From Thermohalobaculum sp951813525 (lineage in GTDB: Bacteria; Pseudomonadota; Alphaproteobacteria; Rhodobacterales; Rhodobacteraceae), in the NCBI GenBank assembly GCA_951813525.2, contig CATOTJ020000002.1, positions 1,488,001-1,552,000 of the forward strand: a DNA stretch of 64,000 nt. Direction: 5' to 3'. Each line of letters begins with the position of its first letter. Position 1 is the stretch's first letter. Positions 9,688-18,259 of the stretch are shown in pieces. Below the pieces are notes generated by a model that searched no databases, was not told the DNA's origin, and saw only the letters and a program-made list of their open reading frames with translations. The position numbers and the translations under genes were made by a program.

Positions 9688-10418
9688 TCAACACCGGTCA
9701 GGTAAAGACCATCCGGCGGGGCCACCGGGCCACAGGCAGCGCGTTCGCAGGCAGCCAGGGCTTCGGCCACGCGGCCGGACGGCCAACGCCCGGCTCCGAC
9801 CCGCTCCAATGTTCCGACTATCGAACGCACTTGATTGTGCAGGAAGCTGCGGGCGCGCAGGTGAAACTGAACCTCGGTGCCCTGCACTGTAACGTCGACC
9901 GCTTCCAGTGTCTTCACCGGCGACTTTGCCTGGCACTGCGCCGACCGGAAGGTGGTGAAGTCATGGTTACCAACCAGCGACCGGGCCGCATCCGCCATGG
10001 CATCCACATCCAGATCATAGGCAACGCGCCAGGCCAAGCCTGCATCATGGGTTAAGCGCGCCCGGCGTGTGATGATCCGGTAAAGATAGTTGCGCCGCGT
10101 CGCGCTGAACCGGGCGTGAAAGTCGGCAGGCACCGGCTCGGCGCACAGGATGGCGACAGGATGCGGTTTTAAATGAAAGTTCAGCGCCTCTGCCAGACGG
10201 AATGGGTCCCAGTCGCGCGTCAGATCACAATGGGCTACCTGCCCGGTGGCATGAACACCAGCATCCGTCCGCCCGGCGCCCTGAACCGCCGAGGCCGCGG
10301 CGTCAAGCCGCGTCAGCGCAGCCTCGATCACGCCCTGGACTGACAGACCGGCAGCCTGACGCTGCCAACCTACAAACGGTGCCCCGTGATACTCGATTGT
10401 CAGCTTGAACCGCGCCAT
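9642..10418 (-). CDS. truA: tRNA pseudouridine(38-40) synthase
   Basis: TruA converts uridines 38-40 in the tRNA anticodon arm to pseudouridine. At 258 residues it is normal in length. The N-terminus MARFKLTIEYHGAPFVGWQRQ and the catalytic motif GAGRTDAGVHATGQ, whose aspartate near residue 52 attacks the base, are both present. FRSAQCQAKSPVKT and FLHNQVRSIVGTL follow in family order. The gene lies between lipB (about 110 bp upstream, same strand) and the convergent GST gene, whose end it overlaps by 46 bp. Confidence 0.97.
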   Translation of the reverse strand: MARFKLTIEYHGAPFVGWQRQAAGLSVQGVIEAALTRLDAAASAVQGAGRTDAGVHATGQVAHCDLTRDWDPFRLAEALNFHLKPHPVAILCAEPVPADFHARFSATRRNYLYRIITRRARLTHDAGLAWRVAYDLDVDAMADAARSLVGNHDFTTFRSAQCQAKSPVKTLEAVDVTVQGTEVQFHLRARSFLHNQVRSIVGTLERVGAGRWPSGRVAEALAACERAACGPVAPPDGLYLTGVDYTDEGSNEAISGQQ

Positions 10419-10530
10419 GGCGCCAGCATATAGGCAGGCCGACCCAGGCTGTCACCCTGCAAGCAGGCTAGAACTGGCCTGAAACATGCGCTCGAACACC
10501 CTTGGCGGCCGCACCGGCCGCCACCCGCAG

Positions 10531-11214
10531 CTATCCCACCAGTTCCTCGGCACCGGCGCCATCGCTTAGCCCCGCAATGGCCGTCGGGAATGTCCGCTGC
10601 AATTCGATGTCGAGATCGGCCATCGTGACCGGCAGGCCGAGATCGACAAGACTGGTCACACCATGATCGTCGATCCCGCACGGTATAATTCCCCGGTAAT
10701 GCGAAAGATCGGGCTCGACATTGATCGATACCCCGTGAAACGACACCCAGCGGCGCAGCCGGATGCCAATCGCGGCGATCTTGTCCTCCGCGGGCGCCCC
10801 GTCGGGACCGGGCGGCTGATCGGGACGGACAACCCAAACTCCAACCCGCCCCCGGCGGCGCTCGGCAGTAACGCCGAAGGCCCCCAGGGTCAGAATGACC
10901 CAATCTTCCAGGGTTCGCACAAAGCGGCGCACATCGCGCCCGCGTCGGTTCAGGTCCAGCAGCGCATAGATCACCCTCTGGCCCGGCCCGTGATACGTGT
11001 ACTGCCCGCCGCGCCGGGTTTGAAAAACCGGCAGATCCGGATGCAACAAATCGGCGGGATTGGCGCTGGCACCCGCCGTGAACAGCGCCGGATGCTCCAA
11101 CAGCCAGACGCATTCATCCGCCTCGCCCCGCAGGATCGCCTCGACCCGGGCCTCCATCCATTCGACCGCAGCCTCGTAACCGACCGGGCCCGCACTGATC
11201 CGCCATTCTACCAT
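10531..11214 (-). CDS. lipB: Octanoyltransferase (lipoate biosynthesis)
   Basis: LipB transfers octanoyl groups from acyl carrier protein to lipoyl domains, the first step of lipoate synthesis. The 227-residue product has the signature RRGGQYTYHGPGQRVIYALLDL and the later KIAAIGIRLRRWVSFHGVSINV, which holds the catalytic lysine in KIAAIG. The cysteine thiolate region matches IIPCGIDDHGVTSL. The start is the ATG at 11214. The gene lies 74 bp from the tRNA-Leu gene, back to back with it, so it marks the intact left chromosomal flank of the island. Confidence 0.96.
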   Translation of the reverse strand: MVEWRISAGPVGYEAAVEWMEARVEAILRGEADECVWLLEHPALFTAGASANPADLLHPDLPVFQTRRGGQYTYHGPGQRVIYALLDLNRRGRDVRRFVRTLEDWVILTLGAFGVTAERRRGRVGVWVVRPDQPPGPDGAPAEDKIAAIGIRLRRWVSFHGVSINVEPDLSHYRGIIPCGIDDHGVTSLVDLGLPVTMADLDIELQRTFPTAIAGLSDGAGAEELVG

Positions 11215-11224
11215 GGTGGAGTGA

Positions 11225-12886
11225 TTATTCCGCCGAACAGGGCTTCACAACCCTGCATCTGTTTGTTATCTGGCGCGCCTCTATCAGTGCGGTCGTGGCG
11301 GAATTGGTAGACGCGCAGCGTTGAGGTCGCTGTGGGGTAAAACCCGTGGGAGTTCGAGTCTCCCCGACCGCACCATAACTCAAATCAGGCCCCTGAATCG
11401 CCTCTAACGCCTTGAATGGTAACGCTATTTTGGCGGTTCTAGCACCCTCTTTTCGGTGGTAGTGTAGACGGTCGGCGAAGGCCAGTTTGAGGACCAGTCG
11501 GCGCAAGGTGATCTGACCACTTTCCCAGAGTTTCCAAGGGTTTGCGAGGAATGTGAGGACGGGTTCTAGTTTTTCATCGAAGGACCCCTTCGGCTCGGTC
11601 TGCTGGGCCATCTTGTCGGCCATCAGCACCTTCTCGCGCTCAAGTTCTGCGATGCGATCCTCATAGGTTCGAATGACCCGCTCGTTGCTGGCATCCATGA
11701 TGCGGGCGACGATCTTGTCGATCTGCTTGTCAAGATCGGTAACCTGCTTCTTGGCGGATAGAATGATCTCCTGGGCCTGATCGCGACGCGCATCCCAGGC
11801 GTGGCGGAACATCGCTTCGACAACGGTGAACAGGCTTTTTGTCGGTTGCAACTGCTTGATCAACTCGCCCACATCCCCCTCGATCTGATCGCGGGGTATC
11901 GATTTGCCGTAGCTCTCGCAGTCCTTCGTCTGGCAGAGATAGTAGGCGTAGCGCTTGTATTTGCCCTTCGCCCAGGATGACCGCAGAGGCGTCCCACAAT
12001 CGGCGCAGCAGACGAAACCTCGCAGCGCAAAGTCTTTGCCAATGTTCTTGCGTTTGGGCGCCTTGGCGGCACCGTTGCGGCGTTCCTGCGCCTTCTCGAA
12101 GGTTGAGAGTGGGACCAACGGCTCATGTTGGGCCTTCAGCCAATGGATCTCATAGCGCTCCGAACAGATGTATCCGGAATAGACAGGCTGGGTCAGGATA
12201 TCGGTGACCCGCTGGTTGACGATGTCGCCGTGCTTGTTGCGTGGAAAGTCGGGAAAGCTCTCGAAGAAGCGTTTCACCTCGGCCTGGGTCTGGAACCGGC
12301 CTGAGGCATACCCCTCGAAGGCCTCTTGGATGATCGCATCAAAGGGCGGGTTCGCGATCAGCATTTTGCCGCGGCCCTTGATCGTCTGATAGCGATAGCC
12401 GATCGGCGCATCGTGAATCCAATAACCGTTCTGCATCCGGGCGCGCATTTTCTGGGCGACCTGGCGACCATTCTGTTTGCGCTCGAGCGCGCCTTGTGCG
12501 GCCATGATGGTTTCGATGAACTCGCCCTCGGGGCTCTCGTCGAACTTGAAGTTCAGGCATTCAATGGTGGCGCCGCGAGACCGGAAGGCATCGCGCAGAT
12601 CGAGATGGAAGCGAGTATCGCGGGCAAAGCGTTTCAGATCATCGAAGATGACGACGAAGTGTTCGCCGGGCTGGGCATCGATGAAGCTCAGCAGCGCCAC
12701 CATGCCGGCGCGTTTCATGAAGTCGCCGCCACCGGAGATCGTGTCAGGGAAGACCGCAACGACTTCGTAACCGCGGGCCTCGGCATGCTGACGGCAGCGG
12801 GTTTCCTGGGATTCGAGGCCGTGGCCGGCGTTCTCCTGGGCGCGGGACGAGACCCGACTATAGATAATGGCTTTTTTTGTTGTCAT
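11225..12886 (-). CDS. Large serine recombinase / island integrase
   Basis: This 553-residue protein is the likely integrase-excisionase of the island. The N-terminal catalytic resolvase domain begins IIYSRVSSRAQENA, with the nucleophilic serine in YSRVS near residue 10, and contains the arginine-rich DDLKRFARD. A recombinase domain follows (about 170-280), then a zinc-ribbon with CADCGTPL and CQTKDCES, then a coiled-coil of about 90 residues (DKQIDKIVARIMDASNERVIRTY). The last 50 residues are read from the antisense strand of tRNA-Leu and adjacent chromosomal DNA, so they are not native phage-like sequence. It overlaps the upstream ORF by 4 bp (ATGA). Confidence 0.9.
   Translation of the reverse strand: MTTKKAIIYSRVSSRAQENAGHGLESQETRCRQHAEARGYEVVAVFPDTISGGGDFMKRAGMVALLSFIDAQPGEHFVVIFDDLKRFARDTRFHLDLRDAFRSRGATIECLNFKFDESPEGEFIETIMAAQGALERKQNGRQVAQKMRARMQNGYWIHDAPIGYRYQTIKGRGKMLIANPPFDAIIQEAFEGYASGRFQTQAEVKRFFESFPDFPRNKHGDIVNQRVTDILTQPVYSGYICSERYEIHWLKAQHEPLVPLSTFEKAQERRNGAAKAPKRKNIGKDFALRGFVCCADCGTPLRSSWAKGKYKRYAYYLCQTKDCESYGKSIPRDQIEGDVGELIKQLQPTKSLFTVVEAMFRHAWDARRDQAQEIILSAKKQVTDLDKQIDKIVARIMDASNERVIRTYEDRIAELEREKVLMADKMAQQTEPKGSFDEKLEPVLTFLANPWKLWESGQITLRRLVLKLAFADRLHYHRKEGARTAKIALPFKALEAIQGPDLSYGAVGETRTPTGFTPQRPQRCASTNSATTALIEARQITNRCRVVKPCSAE
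11289..11375 (+). tRNA. tRNA-Leu (anticodon GAG)
   Basis: The gene folds as a class II tRNA with the acceptor stem GCGGTCG / CGACCGC and an encoded CCA at 11,373-11,375. The anticodon stem AGCG / CGCT closes the loop TTGAGGT, giving anticodon GAG. A long variable arm and a TTCGAGTC T-loop are present. The gene remains intact although it is the integration site of the adjacent island. Confidence 0.96.
11359..11375 (+). repeat. Left attachment-site copy (tRNA 3' end)
   Basis: The 17 bases TCTCCCCGACCGCACCA form the 3' end of the tRNA-Leu gene and recur exactly, in direct orientation, at 41,750-41,766. The copy sits where island DNA begins downstream of the tRNA. Confidence 0.8.
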
Positions 12887-13233
12887 GCGACCTCCGATGC
12901 GGCTGTCGTGACGGAGTTACCGTGCCCGCAGATCGCAGAGCTTTCGTCGGCGCCAATGATCTCGAGCGCCGCACCGTGCTGGGTCAGACGGTTGTTGACG
13001 TCCGTGATCGCATCTCCGTCCTGAGCAAAGCGATCCCATCCCGCCAGCAGAACGACGAAGCGATCTGAGGGATGTTTTGCGATATGATCCAGCACCGCGT
13101 CGATCGATCGCTGATCAAAGGAACTAGCGGACGCGCCTCCATCGTGGACGACAAGGGCAATCTCATAGCCTTGTCCACTCGCACAGGCCCTGGCCAGCGC
13201 CTCCTGATAGGCGATGTCGCGACCCTGGGCCAC
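12883..13233 (-). pseudogene. 5'-truncated serine recombinase catalytic-domain remnant
   Basis: The frame encodes the second half of a resolvase-like catalytic domain: RFVVLLAGWDRFAQDGDAI aligns with the usual DRFARD helix of serine recombinases. The readable frame continues upstream of the listed GTG start (GDYRG) until a stop at about 13,250, where IS-like DNA begins. The N-terminal strand with the catalytic serine is missing. The 3' end overlaps the integrase start by ATGA, so the two were probably translationally coupled. It could alternatively be a native small partner of the integrase, but the missing N-terminus argues for truncation. Confidence 0.6.
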
Positions 13234-13277
13234 GCCACGGTAATCCCCCCATTTTTAGAGGGCCCCTTCAGTAGGAT

Positions 13278-14251
13278 CTAAGCTGCACTCAATTTCTGCA
13301 CCGTGGTCACCCCGCCGACCCCCATGTTTGGCCTTTCGTTGTTGTAAGTCCAGAGCCATCGCGTTGCGTGATCCTGCACCTCTTCGAAGTTGTTTAAGTG
13401 ATATTGCCCAAGCCATTCTGTGCGAACGGTTCTGTCGTAGCGTTCGACATACGCGTTCTGCTGCGGCTTGCCTGGTTGGATTTTAAATAATCCGACCCCT
13501 GCGTTCTCCGCCCAGTTCTGCAGCGTGGCGCCGACATATTCCGGGCCGTCGCCAGTGGTGCGCGAACCAACGGCGCAATCGCCGACAACTCCACCCGGAT
13601 CGCCAGCGGCCTGCCGCGTCATGCGATGATCTGGTTCAGCGCCCGCACAACGCGTCCCGATGGTAGTCAGAAGTTGACTTCGATGGCCAGCCCTTCACGA
13701 TTGAAGTCATCCAGTACATTCAATGTCCGGAACGATCGGCCATCCGACAACTGATCGGCCATGAAGTCCACTTTCAGCGATGCTTTGCATCGCCTGTCGT
13801 GGCGAGGCATCGACCAAACTTCATTCGGGGCCTCAGGCAACGTCAGCGGCTCTGGTTTCTCCCATTCCAGCCGCTGCGGGGATTGATCCGCATGTTCAAC
13901 TCCAACTCGCGATAGATGCGATAAACGCGCTTGTGGTTCCAGCCAAAGCCGTTCACGTTCCGCAGATGCAGGAAGCTTAGGCCAAAACCCCAGGCCTTCG
14001 TGGCATTGGTCAACGTGACCAGCCGGTCGGCGATCAGCTCATTCTTGCCGCTAAGCTTTGGTTGAAACCGATAGCAGGTATCGTTGATGGAGAACGCGCG
14101 GCAGGCCAACGCGAAGTTGGCAGATCGGTAGCCCACCGCCCATTCGGCCATCTCGCACCTTTCAGACGGCCTCACCACTTTTTCTTAACGCCTCCTGCAG
14201 CAGATCGTTCTGGATGCTTTTCTCGGCATACATCTTCTTTAGGCGCTTGTT
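13278..14251 (-). pseudogene. Degenerate IS3-family transposase (orfB, end of orfA)
   Basis: Two separated frames read as parts of one IS3-family OrfB. Residues from 14,178 down to 13,843 match the N-terminal region (FALACRAFSINDTCYRFQPKLS, WNHKRVYRIYRELELNMR). Residues from 13,622 down to 13,278 match the catalytic C-terminal half (DGPEYVGATLQNWAE, IQPGKPQQNAYVERYDRTVRTEWL), which keeps the DDE aspartate and glutamate. The piece between is out of frame in several places. At 14,180-14,250 the end of orfA (RLKKMYAEKSIQNDLLQEAL) can be read before the IS21 boundary cuts it off. The element is dead. Confidence 0.85.
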
Positions 14252-14373
14252 TGTCAATCGGCATCCAAACGTGACCCCAGATCGGCGTTCAAAAGTGACC
14301 CCCCTGGTGCTGAGCAGGCCGGGTCGCGTGGAGACCTCATTTATCAGAGCGCGGCCCGGCCTGCGCGGTTGAA

Positions 14374-15102
14374 TTAGGCGCGGTTCTTGAAGCGCCAGCT
14401 TTCGTTACCGGTCTCAACGATCTCGCAATGATGTGTGAGGCGATCGAGGAGTGCGGTGGTCATCTTCGCGTCGCCGAAGACGGTTGGCCATTCTCCGAAT
14501 GCCAGGTTCGTTGTGACAATGACTGATGTGCACTCATAGAGTTTGCTGATCAGGTGGAACAGCAGCTGACCACCGGTCTGAGCGAATGGCAGATAGCCAA
14601 GCTCGTCCAGAATTAGGAAGTCGAGGCGTGATATCAACTCAGCTGTCCGTCCCTGGCGCTCGGCCCGCGCTTCGGCATCGAGTTTGTTCACCAGATCGAC
14701 GACATTGAAGAAGCGCCCGCGGCGGCCCTGGCGGATGCAGGCTCGAGCGATACTGACGGAGAGATGGGTTTTGCCTGTGCCGGTTCCGCCGATGAGCACG
14801 AGATTGCGCTGATGGTCGAGGAAGTCGCCGGTGGCGAGGTCACGGATCAAGGTTTCGTTGACCTCGGCCGCTTCGAAGTCGAATTCCTCCAGCTCCTTGG
14901 CCAGTGGCAGTTTCGCGATGGTCATCTGGTATTTGATTGAGCGCGCCAGCTTCTCGGAGATCTCGGCTGTCAGCAGATCGCCGATAATCTGTTGTGGTTC
15001 GTGCTGGCGCTTGATCGCAGCCGTGATGATCTCGTCGTAAGCTGTCCGCATGCCGTAGAGCTTCAGTTGGCCCATGGCGTCCAGCACCTGTGTTCGTTCC
15101 AT
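14374..15102 (-). CDS. istB: IS21 helper ATPase IstB
   Basis: IstB is the AAA+ ATPase that helps the IstA transposase choose and capture target DNA. The 242-residue protein shows the Walker A motif GGTGTGKTHLS near residue 104, Walker B in DFLILDELGYLPF near 165 and the sensor sequence VIVTTNLAFGEW. Length is normal for the family. It follows istA on the same strand and its start lies inside the istA frame. A GGAGAA ribosome site precedes the ATG. Confidence 0.95.
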   Translation of the reverse strand: MERTQVLDAMGQLKLYGMRTAYDEIITAAIKRQHEPQQIIGDLLTAEISEKLARSIKYQMTIAKLPLAKELEEFDFEAAEVNETLIRDLATGDFLDHQRNLVLIGGTGTGKTHLSVSIARACIRQGRRGRFFNVVDLVNKLDAEARAERQGRTAELISRLDFLILDELGYLPFAQTGGQLLFHLISKLYECTSVIVTTNLAFGEWPTVFGDAKMTTALLDRLTHHCEIVETGNESWRFKNRA

Positions 15103-16600
15103 TCGTTGTTCTCCTCAGGCTGTCATACCGGTCACAATTGGCGGCTGGCTCGCAGGTCAGCCGCAATGCATCCGGTGTTGTGATTGTCAGGGGTGGTGGC
15201 GGTTCGCGGCGACGGGCGAGAATGTTCAGGACCACGCTTGCGGAAGGGACATTCTGTGACAGGGCTTCTGCACAGGCCGCTTCCACCGCCTCCAGCCCAT
15301 CGGAGAGGATCGCGCCTAGAACCTCGACCATCTGGCGATCACCACCGGGCTGACGCTCCAGTTTACGCTGCACACGGCGTAACGACGGCGGCAGCTCCCA
15401 CTCCTTGAACGGCGCTCCGTTGCGCAGGGCGCCAGGTTTGCGCATCAGCACCGGAATGTAATGTAGCGGGTCATAGATCGCGTTATCGCGCCCAAAAACA
15501 CGGGTATGGCTGCCGACGATCTGCCCGTCTTGCCAGCATTCCAGGCGATCGGCATAGGCGCGGATCTCGACAGGTCGACCAACGGCCCGGGCATTTACCG
15601 AGTACTTGTTCTTGTCGAACCGTACGAGGCAGGTTTTGGAAACCGATGCAGGGACTGCATGAAAGCCGTCGAAGGAGCCGACATATGGGATCAAACTCGG
15701 CTGCTCTTCTTCGAACACCTCCCAGACCGTCTTGCCTGGAATGTCGGGGTGTTTGTTTGCCTTCGCATACACCAGGCACCGATCTGCCAACCAGGCATTC
15801 AGCTCTGCAAAGGATTTGAACCTCGGGCGCGGCACGAAGAAGCGTCTGCGCAGCACGCCAACCTGGTTCTCTACTTGCCCCTTCTCCCAGCCCGAGGCCG
15901 GGCTACAGGCAACGGGGTCAACCAGATAATGACCGCACATCTGCTGAAAGCGGCGGTTGTAAGCCCGACCCTTCCCGACGAAGATCGCGTCCACCGCCGT
16001 CTTCATATTGTCGTAGATCCCGCGCGCACAAGCGCCGCCAAAGAACGCAAACGCCTTGTCGTGCGCATCGAACACCATCTCTTGGGTCTCGCGGGGATAC
16101 GCGCGCACATACGGCATTCGGCTGAAGCTGAGGCGAACATGAGCGACTTTGACAGTCACTGTCACACCGTCCAGAATCACGACCTCATGGCTCCAGTCGA
16201 ACTGGTAAGCTTCGCCCGGATCAAAGCTCAAGGGAACAAACGCGCTCGCCGATGCTGCCTGCGTTCTCTTTGACCAGTTGGATGCGTATCGCCGAACCGC
16301 ATCATAGCCGCCGCCGTAACCATGGTTGCGCAACTCTTCGTAGATCCGGATCAGTGTAAGGCGTTCCCGCCTCGGCTGCTTGGCATTTGCGGCCAGCATC
16401 TCGTCAAGTTCTGATCGCCATGGATCAATCTTCGGGCGAGGCTGTGTCGTGCGGTCATAGCTGAATTCGGTTGCGCCTGAACGCAGGACCTTGCGGACCG
16501 TATTCCTGGAAACCCGAAGCTCTCTGCAGATCTGCTTGATCGACTTGCCGTGAACAAAATGCGCCTGCCTGATCTTTGCGATCGTTTCCACAACCAACAT
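14840..16600 (-). CDS. istA: IS21 transposase IstA, with a C-terminal overrun
   Basis: IstA is the DDE transposase of IS21. The N-terminal helix-turn-helix is IKQICRELRVSRNTVRKVLR. The catalytic core includes YQFDWSHE, with the first aspartate, and IYDNMKTAVDAI, with the second. The glutamate lies in GWEKGQVENQVGVLRRRFF. A beta-barrel region follows to about residue 500. Family members usually end near the start of istB, close to the CDRYDSLRR stretch. Here the frame stays open for about 85 further residues inside istB, giving 586 residues. The extra tail is low-complexity out-of-frame sequence, so a small indel near the junction is likely. Activity is uncertain. Confidence 0.9.
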   Translation of the reverse strand: MLVVETIAKIRQAHFVHGKSIKQICRELRVSRNTVRKVLRSGATEFSYDRTTQPRPKIDPWRSELDEMLAANAKQPRRERLTLIRIYEELRNHGYGGGYDAVRRYASNWSKRTQAASASAFVPLSFDPGEAYQFDWSHEVVILDGVTVTVKVAHVRLSFSRMPYVRAYPRETQEMVFDAHDKAFAFFGGACARGIYDNMKTAVDAIFVGKGRAYNRRFQQMCGHYLVDPVACSPASGWEKGQVENQVGVLRRRFFVPRPRFKSFAELNAWLADRCLVYAKANKHPDIPGKTVWEVFEEEQPSLIPYVGSFDGFHAVPASVSKTCLVRFDKNKYSVNARAVGRPVEIRAYADRLECWQDGQIVGSHTRVFGRDNAIYDPLHYIPVLMRKPGALRNGAPFKEWELPPSLRRVQRKLERQPGGDRQMVEVLGAILSDGLEAVEAACAEALSQNVPSASVVLNILARRREPPPPLTITTPDALRLTCEPAANCDRYDSLRRTTNGTNTGAGRHGPTEALRHADSLRRDHHGCDQAPARTTTDYRRSADSRDLREAGALNQIPDDHRETATGQGAGGIRLRSGRGQRNLDP

Positions 16601-16714
16601 CCCCTGATCGCTCCCTCACTCTTTTGAGGAAGCTTCTCGTACGAATTGTCAGGGGGGTCACTTTTGGGCGCCGATTACCCCAACAAGGGGGTCAATCTTG
16701 CATGCCGATCCACA

Positions 16715-17046
16715 ATCTTGCCCTTTAGATTACCCTCCCCTTCCAGCAAACTCATCATTCGGTGCCGGCAAATGTTAGACATCGCGCGAAGCACGCCATC
16801 GCGGTCACGCAGCACGAGAACGGGGTCTCGGCTGATTTTAATGACGCGGTAATCGCCGGGTTCGGCGAACTCGTCACTGCGCCCGACGCATATCCATTCC
16901 TTGTTGAAGATCTTATCCAGTTCAAGTTCCAGAAACTCGGGCGATGTATAGACCTGCGGCGGGGTCGCCTCGGCCTGGTCCGCCGGAAGCGCCGCATTGC
17001 GGCGCACGGCCTGCAACAGATCGATCAACGGCAGGTTTGGTGTCAT
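16715..17046 (-). pseudogene. Truncated Rieske ring-hydroxylating oxygenase alpha subunit
   Basis: About 110 N-terminal residues of a Rieske [2Fe-2S] oxygenase remain: YTSPEFLELELDKIFNKEW and the first cluster half-motif in NICRHRMMSLL (C-x-H). The frame breaks at GNLKGKI, where the IS21 end begins; the second half-motif (C-x2-H) and the whole catalytic domain are lost. The ATG at 17,046 lies 16 bp after the M24 hydrolase stop, so it was the last gene of the gntR-led operon. Family members hydroxylate or N-demethylate aromatic and quaternary ammonium compounds. With no active domain left it is non-functional. Confidence 0.88.
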
Positions 17047-17062
17047 GGCTCCATCGCCCGCA

Positions 17063-18241
17063 TCAGAGCGTGATCAGTTCGCGCGGCACGCTGCTCAGTC
17101 TTTCCCCGCCCCGATCGGTTACAACCACTGGTTCTGAGATCGCGGCGCCAAAATCGTCCAGCCAAACGCCCGACTGAAAATGAAAGCACATCCCAGCCTG
17201 CAACACAGTCGTATCGCCTGGCCGTAAGCTGGCCGTGCGCTCGCCCCAGTCTGGTGGATAGTTCAGTCCGATCGAGTATCCGACGCGGCTGGGTTTCTGA
17301 AATCCATGACGGTTCAGCACCTTCTGCCAGATCGCCTCGACCTCCTCGCAAGTCGTTCCCGGCTTCATGGCCTCGACCGCGCGGTCCCCGCCTTCGATGA
17401 TCGCGTCGGCTAACCGGACCATCTTGTCCGGCGGCGGCCCGATATGGATGGTCCGGGTCAGCGGCGCATGATAGTGGCGACGCGCGGCCCCGAGTTCCAT
17501 AACAACCAAACCGCTGTCCGGCAGTGGATCGTCGGTCCATGTCAGATGCGGTGTGCTGGTGCCCTCACCGACCTGAATCAACGGGCAGAGTCCGGTATAG
17601 TCCCCGTACTTGTCGTCAAACCCGGTAATTTGATCGCGGTAAACATCCGCGATCACCTCGTATTGACGCACACCGGGGACCAGCGCTGCAATCGCGTTGT
17701 TCATGGTGTCTGTGATGATCCGCCCGGCTTCGTGCATATAGACCAATTCGGCAGACGACTTTATCAAACGCGCCCAGTTCACCAGCTCGCGATTGTCCGC
17801 GATTTTCGCATCCGGCAATCCGTCCACCAAATGTCGATGCGCCCGGGCCGTATAGTAGTGGGCATCCAAATCGACACCGATCTTCGAAGTTGACCAGCCA
17901 CGCGATTTGACCAGATCACACAGCTCATCAAACGGATGTTGGGTTGAATGATGTACCAACGGTTCCGAGAACGACACGATGTTTTCTGCGGGCAGGTTCG
18001 TCGTCATTTGCGCCGACTTGGCGTCTTGCGCGCGCCCGAACCAGATGGGCGAGGCTTCGTCCTGACGCACGATCACCGCCTGCGGCGTGTAAAACGACCA
18101 GCCATCGAAACCCGTCAACCAGCCCATGTTCGCGGGGTCCTGGCAGATCAGCAGATCGAAGCCCGCTTCTGCCATGCGTTGGCGGACATCATCGACGCGC
18201 CGCTGATACTCTGCTGGCTCAAACGCGCTGGTAAACCCCAT
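17063..18241 (-). CDS. M24-family hydrolase, DoeA/EutD (ectoine hydrolase)-like
   Basis: The 392-residue protein has a creatinase-type N-terminal domain and a pita-bread C-terminal domain. Its N-terminal DPANMGWLTGFDGWSFYTPQAV strongly resembles ectoine hydrolase DoeA/EutD and creatinase. In metal-dependent M24 peptidases the motif is DxG...SDxTRT; here it reads MELGAARRHYHAPLTRT, so both metal-binding aspartates are gone, as in DoeA and creatinase. It therefore probably hydrolyses a C-N bond in a small molecule, not a peptide. It lies 18 bp after the M20 gene in the gntR operon. The substrate is not proven; a cyclic amidine or guanidino compound fits best. Confidence 0.82.
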   Translation of the reverse strand: MGFTSAFEPAEYQRRVDDVRQRMAEAGFDLLICQDPANMGWLTGFDGWSFYTPQAVIVRQDEASPIWFGRAQDAKSAQMTTNLPAENIVSFSEPLVHHSTQHPFDELCDLVKSRGWSTSKIGVDLDAHYYTARAHRHLVDGLPDAKIADNRELVNWARLIKSSAELVYMHEAGRIITDTMNNAIAALVPGVRQYEVIADVYRDQITGFDDKYGDYTGLCPLIQVGEGTSTPHLTWTDDPLPDSGLVVMELGAARRHYHAPLTRTIHIGPPPDKMVRLADAIIEGGDRAVEAMKPGTTCEEVEAIWQKVLNRHGFQKPSRVGYSIGLNYPPDWGERTASLRPGDTTVLQAGMCFHFQSGVWLDDFGAAISEPVVVTDRGGERLSSVPRELITL

Positions 18242-18259
18242 TCCCTGCTCCTTGATCCT

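Larger units (their letters stand above)
14252..16714. mobile_element. IS21-family insertion sequence
   Basis: The element carries istA and istB and has the multiple end repeats usual for IS21. The outer ends read inward as TGTCAATCGGCATCCAA and TGTGGATCGGCATGCAA. A second, inner pair contains CAAAAGTGACCCCCCTG on both sides. No target duplication is visible: the left flank is an IS3 remnant and the right flank a truncated Rieske gene. This suggests a deletion or rearrangement next to the element after insertion. Confidence 0.88.
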
